A stretch of DNA of 5,587 nt from an uncultured Deinococcales bacterium (GTDB lineage Bacteria; Deinococcota; Deinococci; Deinococcales; Trueperaceae): contig CALGZD010000077.1 in assembly GCA_937934635.1 (NCBI GenBank), positions 1-5,587 on the forward strand, written 5' to 3'. Shown here one piece after another: positions 1 through 5,587 of this stretch. A program made the translations under genes and the position numbers. Numbering within the stretch: position 1 is the first letter of the stretch; the number at the start of each line of letters is the position of its first letter. A model generated the notes under the pieces. It was not told where the DNA came from. It made no database searches and saw nothing but the letters and a program-made list of their open reading frames with translations.

Positions 1-1
1 T

Positions 2-3000
2 GATGGAGAAGAGTCTTACGATTATTTTTATGTTGAGGAATTTCAAAAACCTGAATATAGTGTTGAAGTTATCAGTGAAGATAGCATTAGTGTTCAGGGC
101 GGTAGTGCAAGCTTTGTTATAAAAGGTGAGTACTTGTTTGGTGGCGCTGTCGCTGGTGGTAAGGTGAGTTATAGCATCTTAGAACAACCGCACTACCGTT
201 GGCGTTATCGCTCAAGTTATGGGTTTTACGAAGACTATAGTTATAGCTCTTATTATGGTGGCAGCATTATCGATAGAGGCGAGGGTGTTCTGGATGAAAA
301 TGGTGAGTTAGTTGTCACTGTTGATTTGCCAGCCAGAGACGAAGATTATGAATTAAGTTTGCAAGCTGGTGTCATGGATGAAGCTCGCCGAGAGATTCAA
401 GGTTCAGGCAGCGTTGTCGCTTATCGTTCAGAAGTTGTGCTGAACGTCACAACAGATAGTTATGCTAGTAAAGTTGGCGAGAGCATCACGGTCAATGTAC
501 AAGCTGAGAGTATCTATGGTGAGCCCGTGAGCGTTCCCTTTACTTTAGCTGCAAAACGCTATTATTGGTCAAGTGATAACGGTAGACAAAATGATGACAC
601 AGAAACATTTTCTGGACAGACCGATGCAGATGGTAAGGCTCAGCTCGACATTACACTAAACAGACAAGGTTCATATGAACTAGAAGTAACTGCTCAGGAT
701 GAGCTAGCAAGAGAAAGTAGTGCAGATAGATACATGTGGGTTTCTGATAATTCACGTTGGTATTGGGCATACGATAGTTTAAACATCACGGCAGACAAGC
801 CTGAATATAAAGTTGGTGATACAGCACGCTTTGTCATTGAATCTCCTGTGTCTGATGCATGGGCATTGATTAGCCTTGAAGGTCAAGCACTTGGTGAGTA
901 TGAAGTTATCAAGCTTGATGGTTCAGTACTGAACTATGAATTACCGCTTACCGAAGCAATGATTCCTAATGGGTACGTGTCGGTGACGATTGTGGGTGAA
1001 GGTGAAATCTATACCCAAACAGCAGGCTTTAGGATTCCACCAGAAGATAAATTCTTGAATGTTGAAATCACCTCTAACTCAGATAGCTATAAACCTGGTG
1101 ATGTTGGTGCATTTGCAGTTCGTGTGTCTGATGTTGAAGGTAAAGGTGTTAAGAGTCAAGTTGTGCTTGGTTTGGTTGACGAGGGTATTTACTTAGTTAG
1201 ACCAGATAGCACAGCAGACATTCGTGGTTTCTTTTATGCTCTGAAAGAAAATATTGTTTGTACGCAGTTAAGTCGTTGGTTTTACTTCGGCAATGCTGAA
1301 GCTTTTGGAGGGGCTGTGGGTTCAAGTGGTGATGTAGCCGAGGCTAGTTTGATGGCTCGAGCCCCCCTAGACGAGGCTATATTTGCCCAAGCAAAGGGGG
1401 AAGCAAATTTTGCGGAAGCAGAGGTGCGTGAGGATTTTCAAGATACGATAGTATGGTTGCCAACTTTAGAAACAGACGAAAATGGTTTGCTTACTACTGA
1501 AGTAACTTTCCCAGATAATTTAACCGAATGGCGCATGACTGCAAGGGTGATTAGTTTAGAAGATCACGTAGGTCAGAATACCTATAACGTGACAAGTACG
1601 TTGCCAGTGATTGCTCGCTTAGCTGCACCACGTTTTTTTATCAAAGGAGATGAAGCTAGCCTTCGGGTCATAGGTCAAAACAATCTTGATAGCGATCAAG
1701 ATGGGCAACTAGAAATGTCTGCTGAAGGTCTGAGTATTGCTAATCCTGACCCACAAGCTACTGTTTTACCAGCAGCTAATCGTGCAAGTGGTGATTTCCA
1801 AATCACTGCCACAGACACTGGCACAGCTAGTATTACAGCGACAGCCTTAACTCAAGAAGCCAGTGATGCGATGAAATTGCCGATACCTGTATTGCCTCAT
1901 GGTATCAGAGATGAGCAAGCTTGGGCTGGTAGTGGTTCGGATAACTGGAACTTTACGCTGCCAGCATCAGCAGACCCAAATAGCATGGGTGGAACGCTAT
2001 ACCTGACACCTTCCTTAGCAGCAGCAGTTTCCCCTGCCTTGTCTTATCTTGCAGGCTATCCTTATGGCTGTACCGAACAGACCATGAGTCGCTTTTTGCC
2101 AAGTGTGCTTGCTGCACAAGCTGGTGATTTAGCGAAGTTGCCTGAAGATATTGAAGAAAATTTAGACGATATTGTTCAAAAAGGTTTAAAGCGTCTTTAT
2201 GATTTCCAGCACAATGATGGTGGTTGGGGATTCTGGAAGCATGACGAATCAAGTCTCTTTATTACTTCTTATGTACTCAATGGTTTACTCGATGCACAGC
2301 AAGCGGGCTATAGAGTTAAAGAGTATGTAATGGAGTGGGGGTTTGATTATCTGAGCCAGCAAGTAGTGATTGATAAGGGTAAAGCTTATCCACTTATTGA
2401 GGGCAACATTGATGGGAGGGCCTATGCATTTTACGCCTTGGCTCGAGCCAACCGAGATATCAACGGTATCTACTATTTAGCTGAGCAAGATGGCATAGCA
2501 GGTATGTCTGCTTATGGCTTAGCGTTGAGCGCATTAGCCTTCCTAGAACTAGAGCGAACAACAGAAGCTAAGCTTTTTATAGATGAGCTTAAAAACCGTG
2601 TGACTGAGCGTGACCAAGTGGCTTATTGGGAAAGTGGCGCAGAGCGCTACAGATGGAATGACGACCGCATTGAGGCGACAGCCTTTGCACTTGAAGCACT
2701 TGTTAGGACCAATCCTGACGATGTCATGATTCCAAAAATTGTGAACTGGTTACTATTAGAACGTCAAGGTTCTCGCTGGGTTTCGACCAAAGATACAGCA
2801 GCGGTTATCAAGGCGTCTTTAAAGCTTGCTGAAGTAAGTGACGAAGTTAACTATGATTACCAAGTTGCTGTCAGTCTAAACGGTGATACGCTTCTTTCTG
2901 AACAAATTCAAGGACAACAAACAAATAGTATCGATATAGATTTGAGTAGTTTGAGTCTAGGACAGAATGAGCTTTCGCTGGATATTACAGGAGAGGGTAG

Positions 3001-3613
3001 GTTATATGCCAGTGCCAACGTGCATTATGTCGAGGAACGTGACTTTATCGAGCCTGAAAATGAGCATCTGTCTGTGCAACGTCGTTACGAAGTTCTAAAA
3101 CCTGTTTTTGATGTAACTGAGGAGCGTATTGTCTATGAACGTAGTCGTTTGCGTGGTGATGTGCAAGTTGGTGATTATGTTCTTGTAACCATCAAGATTA
3201 ATCCAAAAGATACAGATTATAGATATGTGATGGTGAATGAACCATTGGCGGCTGGCTTCAGAGTCATTGAAAATGATCAAGGTTTCCGAGTAGCAGGTTT
3301 AGAGTCTCGCTATGGTGATGACTACTATGGTTGGAACCGTTGGTACGATGGTCGTGATATTCGTGATGAACGTGTTGATTACTATTTCAGTTATCTAGGT
3401 AGTCCTGTTAGTTTTACTTATCTACTTCGTGCAGAAACGCCAGGTGCTTTTACCGCATTACCTACCCAAGCTTGGTTGATGTATGAGCCAGATGTGCGAG
3501 GCATCGGTACGAAAAAGGTATTGGGTATTGTCGAAGAACTTAAAGACCCTTCGCAGATAGCTGTTGTGCCACAGATTTTGACACAGCTTTCGATACAGCT
3601 TTCGGATAATTAA
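2..3613 (+). CDS. Alpha-2-macroglobulin family protein with intact thioester (5' end outside window)
   Basis: C-terminal 1,203 residues of a bacterial alpha-2-macroglobulin, a large periplasmic, usually membrane-anchored protease trap. The frame is open from the first base, so the TTG at 134 is not the start. Residues here count from base 2. The first residues (VEEFQKPEY) are typical of the start of a macroglobulin domain. An aromatic-rich loop follows at about 57-88. Around 390-410 is a VDEGIY segment, and a likely bait linker rich in Ala/Glu lies at about 440-480. The A2M domain begins near WLPTLETDENG (485). The thioester domain has YPYGCTEQ, with Cys690 and Gln693 (2069-2080), then GGWGFW (740-745). 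The C-terminal domain contains YVMVNEPLAAGF and ends with YLLRAETPGAF. Known from E. coli/Salmonella homologues: cleavage of the bait exposes the thioester, which covalently captures the protease. Those proteins are ~1,650 residues, so ~450-500 residues are missing here. Signal peptide and lipobox cannot be seen. The family call is very secure; the bait limits are inferred. Confidence 0.96.
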   Translation, partial: DGEESYDYFYVEEFQKPEYSVEVISEDSISVQGGSASFVIKGEYLFGGAVAGGKVSYSILEQPHYRWRYRSSYGFYEDYSYSSYYGGSIIDRGEGVLDENGELVVTVDLPARDEDYELSLQAGVMDEARREIQGSGSVVAYRSEVVLNVTTDSYASKVGESITVNVQAESIYGEPVSVPFTLAAKRYYWSSDNGRQNDDTETFSGQTDADGKAQLDITLNRQGSYELEVTAQDELARESSADRYMWVSDNSRWYWAYDSLNITADKPEYKVGDTARFVIESPVSDAWALISLEGQALGEYEVIKLDGSVLNYELPLTEAMIPNGYVSVTIVGEGEIYTQTAGFRIPPEDKFLNVEITSNSDSYKPGDVGAFAVRVSDVEGKGVKSQVVLGLVDEGIYLVRPDSTADIRGFFYALKENIVCTQLSRWFYFGNAEAFGGAVGSSGDVAEASLMARAPLDEAIFAQAKGEANFAEAEVREDFQDTIVWLPTLETDENGLLTTEVTFPDNLTEWRMTARVISLEDHVGQNTYNVTSTLPVIARLAAPRFFIKGDEASLRVIGQNNLDSDQDGQLEMSAEGLSIANPDPQATVLPAANRASGDFQITATDTGTASITATALTQEASDAMKLPIPVLPHGIRDEQAWAGSGSDNWNFTLPASADPNSMGGTLYLTPSLAAAVSPALSYLAGYPYGCTEQTMSRFLPSVLAAQAGDLAKLPEDIEENLDDIVQKGLKRLYDFQHNDGGWGFWKHDESSLFITSYVLNGLLDAQQAGYRVKEYVMEWGFDYLSQQVVIDKGKAYPLIEGNIDGRAYAFYALARANRDINGIYYLAEQDGIAGMSAYGLALSALAFLELERTTEAKLFIDELKNRVTERDQVAYWESGAERYRWNDDRIEATAFALEALVRTNPDDVMIPKIVNWLLLERQGSRWVSTKDTAAVIKASLKLAEVSDEVNYDYQVAVSLNGDTLLSEQIQGQQTNSIDIDLSSLSLGQNELSLDITGEGRLYASANVHYVEERDFIEPENEHLSVQRRYEVLKPVFDVTEERIVYERSRLRGDVQVGDYVLVTIKINPKDTDYRYVMVNEPLAAGFRVIENDQGFRVAGLESRYGDDYYGWNRWYDGRDIRDERVDYYFSYLGSPVSFTYLLRAETPGAFTALPTQAWLMYEPDVRGIGTKKVLGIVEELKDPSQIAVVPQILTQLSIQLSDN
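1354..1363. repeat. Palindrome GGCTCGAGCC, copy 1
   Basis: Exact 10-bp palindrome inside the A2M gene, in the likely bait linker, read as Ala-Arg-Ala (GCT CGA GCC). A run of six C follows at 1362-1367. It is one of four exact copies in the window. Confidence 0.85.
2438..2451. repeat. Palindrome GGCTCGAGCC, copy 2 (extended to 14 bp)
   Basis: The core at 2440-2449 is extended on both sides to TTGGCTCGAGCCAA, a perfect 14-bp palindrome. It lies in the thioester-domain part of the A2M gene and reads Leu-Ala-Arg-Ala. This is the longest symmetric copy. Confidence 0.85.
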
Positions 3614-3616
3614 ATC

Positions 3617-4240
3617 ATGAGTTGGCATTACAAAACCTTAGAATCTTACAGGACATTATTATTAGTGTCCTGTAAGACACTTGTTGTATTTGCACTATGT
3701 TTTAGTTTCTTCAGTGCTAATGCTCAAGATTGGCGTACTGTCAGTGATGGTGAGTTTGAAGTCTTGACTTTGGCTCGAGCCGACGAACAGCATCTGAGTG
3801 AGGTCTTTGCAATTTTAAGAGAAGCAAAACAAGATTTGCGTGTAAAACACGGTTTACGCCTACCCACTGATGTGCAGCTTTATATCCATCCAACCTTAGC
3901 ATCTTATACAGAGACAACGGCAGTGCCTTGGTTTGTATCAGCGATTGCAAATAGAGAAGATACCAGAATTGATGTGCAGCGCATACAGGTATTGCTAGAG
4001 CGGGATAGTTTGACGAAAACACTTAGGCATGAACTCTATCATCTTGCCCAAGAAGAAGGTTTAGAGCGTTGGCAAGCAGAGGGACGTGCGATGGTTTTTG
4101 CAGGTGAAGTGCCAAAGGTTCGACCTCTGAAAGATACTAATGCTGAAGATTTAAATCGTATGTTAGAGGCTTTTGAGGATAGGGAAGGGTTGGCTCGAGC
4201 CACGGCAACAGCGTACCAATGGGTACTGCTTGAAAAGTAA
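3617..4240 (+). CDS. Small exported putative zinc metallopeptidase (gluzincin / peptidase MA-like)
   Basis: Protein of 207 residues. The N-terminus has a hydrophobic stretch, TLVVFALCFSFF, ending in SANA before QDW, which reads as a signal peptidase I site, so export to the periplasm is likely. The mature part carries HELYH at residues 138-142 (4028-4042) inside TLRHELYHLAQ, followed by RWQAEGRAM with Glu155. This fits the HExxH...E zinc-binding pattern of gluzincins and the 'HELxH ... W..EG.A' pattern of peptidase-MA-like proteins; the assignment is by motif only. The catalytic residues look intact. Substrate is unknown. The ATG lies three bases after the A2M stop, implying co-transcription and probably translational coupling. 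Its ribosome binding site is weak (GGA at 3604-3606). A GTG at 3665 (residue 17) is a real alternative: it gives a compact signal peptide (MSCKTLVVFAL...) with AGGA 11 bases upstream. The ATG version needs a rather long n-region. Both candidate starts are affected by the hairpin at 3644-3677. Confidence 0.85.
   Translation: MSWHYKTLESYRTLLLVSCKTLVVFALCFSFFSANAQDWRTVSDGEFEVLTLARADEQHLSEVFAILREAKQDLRVKHGLRLPTDVQLYIHPTLASYTETTAVPWFVSAIANREDTRIDVQRIQVLLERDSLTKTLRHELYHLAQEEGLERWQAEGRAMVFAGEVPKVRPLKDTNAEDLNRMLEAFEDREGLARATATAYQWVLLEK
3644..3677 (+). promoter_or_regulatory. Strong hairpin over the 5' end of the metallopeptidase gene
   Basis: TCTTACAGGACATTA (3644-3658) and TAGTGTCCTGTAAGA (3663-3677) form a 15-bp stem with a 4-base loop; the outer 12 pairs are perfect and the only imperfection is one U-G wobble in RNA. 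It lies 27 bases after the ATG of the metallopeptidase gene and is not followed by a T-run, so it is not a standard rho-independent terminator. It buries an AGGA (3650-3653) and an in-frame GTG (3665-3667). The structure is directly visible. A role in translation control, or in mRNA processing between the two cistrons, is inference. Confidence 0.6.
3772..3781. repeat. Palindrome GGCTCGAGCC, copy 3
   Basis: Exact copy preceded by TT, early in the mature part of the metallopeptidase gene, read as Leu-Ala-Arg-Ala. Confidence 0.85.
4192..4201. repeat. Palindrome GGCTCGAGCC, copy 4
   Basis: Exact copy preceded by TT, close to the 3' end of the metallopeptidase gene, again read as Leu-Ala-Arg-Ala. 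It is 420 bases from copy 3. It has no loop and no T-run, so I do not call it a terminator. Confidence 0.85.
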
Positions 4241-4242
4241 AA

Positions 4243-5587
4243 TTAATTAGTGTTGCACAAGTCAACGTTCACATGAGTTAGAGCGCTTGGATGTGATGGA
4301 GACGGAAAACTTATATTGATTTGTGAAACGCTACCTGAGTTATTTAGGCTTGGGTCTAAAAACTCTAAGAATGTTTTTTGTAAGCCTGAAGCAGAAGGTA
4401 ATAAAGCGATTACACTTTGATCAAGTTGTCCATTTGCATATAGGGTCTCTACAATCACCCTATCTATAAAGTCTCCTGATATTTGAAATGATAGATAGTA
4501 ATTTGGACCATCAATAGCTGTAAGTTGTGGTGCATTTTGAAATAAGTCTATATAACTTCGATTTGCTGCGCTATCCAATGTGTAGCTTGCGCTTGCGAGT
4601 GCAGCCCCTTTACAAGCTCCAAATATGCTTGGAATGATTTGTCGATAATGGTGAATTGAATTTAGGTTGTAATCTGTCGTATGTGGATTGGCTAAAAATT
4701 CCCAAAAGAGATAGCGTGGTTTATTCTGCTCATATTCTCTTGATAAAAAGTAGTGCAACATACTACCTAGAGCACCGCTCGATGCAAAAGAGTAGTTTGA
4801 AATGCTCTGACCTGTTTGTTCAGATAAAAAACCTGCAAAATTTAGTGTGGAAGATTCGCTGTTGCTTGTGCCAACAAGTGCTGAGTGGCGCTGATTGCTA
4901 ACATCACGTGTGTCGAATAATCCTGCACTTGTAGACATTTCAGTGACCCAACTGGTTACGTATTCACTGGTTACATAGTCACTGGTCATGTAGGTACTGT
5001 CTTGTTTCTGATAGTTGTAATTACATAGCTTTGCTAGTGCTTTGAGCCGAGAGTCACCAGGAGACCAATTATGACGAATTTGAAATGACTCAAAGCTTTG
5101 TCTGCTCTCCGCTGGAATATTTAGTGTGCCATCAACTAGCTTTGCAACTTCTCTCGCTGCAAACGGTGTCCAGTGGTGATCTTTATCAAAAAAGAAATCT
5201 GCACTGTATATATCTAATATTCTTGATAGCGCTACGCTGTTGATGTTAGCTGTTGCTAAATCTGAGATGAGTTTGGCATAGTCCCTTCGGCTTTCTTCGC
5301 CTAAGGTAGGGAAGATAACGCCTCTTGGTGGAAGCACAATAGGTACAAGGTTGATGTTTTGGGAGTTGAGGGTGAGCTCGAGCCTTCTCAAGTACGGTTG
5401 CACAACAGGTTGTAATGCTAGTACTTGAAAATCTCTTGGGTTTAGTAAAAACCTTCCATGTTGTATAAACCCTGCTGTTTTTGCTTTTTCACAAAGTTCG
5501 ATGGGGTGTGTAGCTTGCTGGATTCCTGGCAGTGCGCTTGATTGTAATCCAGTGGGTTGTAATCCAGTTAGTTGTAATCCAGTGGGT
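4243..5587 (-). CDS. AlgX-like polysaccharide O-acetyltransferase (SGNH-type, 5' end outside window)
   Basis: The frame is open to the window edge, giving 447 residues plus stop; the GTG at 5403 is therefore internal. Residues count from 5586 downward. DHHW at 136-139 (5170-5181) and GTSNS at 239-243 (4858-4872) match the Asp-x-His-Trp and Gly-Thr-Ser motifs of the AlgX/AlgJ acetyltransferase fold; Asp136, His138 and Ser241 are the likely catalytic triad. About 120 residues follow the SGNH-like domain, matching the carbohydrate-binding module of AlgX rather than AlgJ. Four cysteines (32, 188, 325, 444) fall where the two AlgX disulfides, as I recall them, would be. The order is right and the spacing similar (325-444 is 119 residues, about 113 in AlgX). 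Family role: acetylation of alginate or a similar exopolysaccharide in the periplasm. The polymer here is unknown, as no other polysaccharide gene is in view. Oddities are two 15-bp tandem repeats, encoding PTGLQ near the N-terminus and YVTS(E/D) between the catalytic motifs. Confidence 0.88.
   Translation of the reverse strand, partial: PTGLQLTGLQPTGLQSSALPGIQQATHPIELCEKAKTAGFIQHGRFLLNPRDFQVLALQPVVQPYLRRLELTLNSQNINLVPIVLPPRGVIFPTLGEESRRDYAKLISDLATANINSVALSRILDIYSADFFFDKDHHWTPFAAREVAKLVDGTLNIPAESRQSFESFQIRHNWSPGDSRLKALAKLCNYNYQKQDSTYMTSDYVTSEYVTSWVTEMSTSAGLFDTRDVSNQRHSALVGTSNSESSTLNFAGFLSEQTGQSISNYSFASSGALGSMLHYFLSREYEQNKPRYLFWEFLANPHTTDYNLNSIHHYRQIIPSIFGACKGAALASASYTLDSAANRSYIDLFQNAPQLTAIDGPNYYLSFQISGDFIDRVIVETLYANGQLDQSVIALLPSASGLQKTFLEFLDPSLNNSGSVSQINISFPSPSHPSALTHVNVDLCNTN
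4951..4995. repeat. 15-bp tandem repeat, three copies, encoding YVTS(E/D)
   Basis: Units start at 4951, 4966 and 4981, each beginning ACTGGT, with a broken fourth start (ACTG) at 4996. On the minus strand they encode T-Y-M-T-S, D-Y-V-T-S and E-Y-V-T-S. The period is a multiple of three, so copy changes keep the frame. They lie between the Asp-His-His-Trp and Gly-Thr-Ser motifs of the AlgX-like protein, in what should be a surface loop. Confidence 0.85.
5375..5384. repeat. One-mismatch copy of the palindrome (AGCTCGAGCC)
   Basis: Nine of ten bases match GGCTCGAGCC. It lies in the AlgX-like gene in a different reading frame (Arg-Leu-Glu-Leu), so its presence is not due to a repeated peptide. 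It could be a decayed copy or chance. Confidence 0.45.
5542..5587. repeat. 15-bp tandem repeat, at least three copies, encoding PTGLQ
   Basis: Units TTGTAATCCAGTGGG begin at 5542, 5557 and 5572; the middle one ends TAG instead of GGG. The array runs to the window edge and may continue. In the AlgX-like gene it encodes PTGLQ-LTGLQ-PTGLQ just before the conserved domain. This is probably a linker between an export signal outside the window and the catalytic domain. Near-identity of units suggests recent expansion. Confidence 0.85.

Noticed and set aside
134..136. TTG as the start of the A2M gene
   Set aside because: The same frame is open to the window edge and the 44 preceding codons include the family-typical VEEFQKPEY, so the gene begins outside the window.
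190..265. Aromatic-rich loop (many Tyr) in the A2M as an unusual insertion
   Set aside because: Bacterial A2M proteins often carry Tyr/Trp-rich loops at this place, so it looks family-typical.
1633..1639. Run of seven T in the A2M gene as a phase-variation tract
   Set aside because: Seven T in a moderately AT-rich gene is ordinary, and the frame is intact on both sides.
1953..2252. 99-codon minus-strand open frame
   Set aside because: It lies wholly opposite the thioester domain of the A2M gene, its protein resembles nothing I recognise, and the plus strand is clearly coding there.
3095..3280. 61-codon minus-strand open frame
   Set aside because: Antisense to the conserved C-terminal part of the A2M; no independent support.
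3644..3677. Rho-independent terminator between the A2M and peptidase genes
   Set aside because: The stem is strong but lacks a following T-run and sits inside the coding region of the second gene.
3741..4022. 93-codon minus-strand open frame
   Set aside because: Antisense to the metallopeptidase gene, whose signal peptide and zinc motif are convincing.
4656..4901. 81-codon plus-strand open frame
   Set aside because: Opposite the conserved GTSNS region of the AlgX-like gene; no ribosome binding site or domain seen.
5401..5403. GTG as the start of the AlgX-like gene
   Set aside because: The frame continues without a stop through 5587, and the upstream residues, including Cys32, fit the AlgX family.

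Overview
The window holds three protein-coding genes with almost no non-coding DNA. Two of them run off the window edges. Base composition is moderately AT-rich, codons are bacterial, and the proteins are of periplasmic or exported Gram-negative types (a large alpha-2-macroglobulin, and an AlgX-like polysaccharide O-acetyltransferase). This suggests a proteobacterium, probably a gammaproteobacterium. I cannot name a genus from the sequence alone.

Plus strand, 2-3613: the C-terminal ~1,200 residues of a bacterial alpha-2-macroglobulin (A2M). It has an intact thioester motif (Cys-Thr-Glu-Gln) and a short bait-like linker. Three bases after its stop, 3617-4240 encodes a small exported protein with a HELYH...EG zinc-metallopeptidase signature, almost certainly in the same transcript. 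A protease trap and a putative secreted protease are thus made together, instead of the A2M/pbpC pair known from enterobacteria. A near-perfect 15-bp hairpin sits over the start of the small gene and covers an alternative GTG start and its possible ribosome binding site.

Minus strand, 5587-4243: an AlgX-like SGNH-type O-acetyltransferase with a C-terminal carbohydrate-binding-like domain. The frame stays open to the window edge, so its N-terminus lies outside. It converges on the A2M/peptidase pair with only 2 bp between the two stop codons. The gene carries two separate 15-bp tandem repeats, each encoding a pentapeptide: PTGLQ near the N-terminus, and YVTS(E/D) between the two halves of the active site.

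Running across all three genes is a 10-bp palindrome, GGCTCGAGCC. It occurs exactly four times, plus a fifth copy with one mismatch. Chance would give roughly 0.005 copies in a window this size. It looks like a highly iterated palindrome, comparable in kind to cyanobacterial HIP1, and is the most unusual signal here. I see no RNA genes, IS elements, CRISPR arrays or clear rho-independent terminators, and no gene-free stretch above 300 bases.
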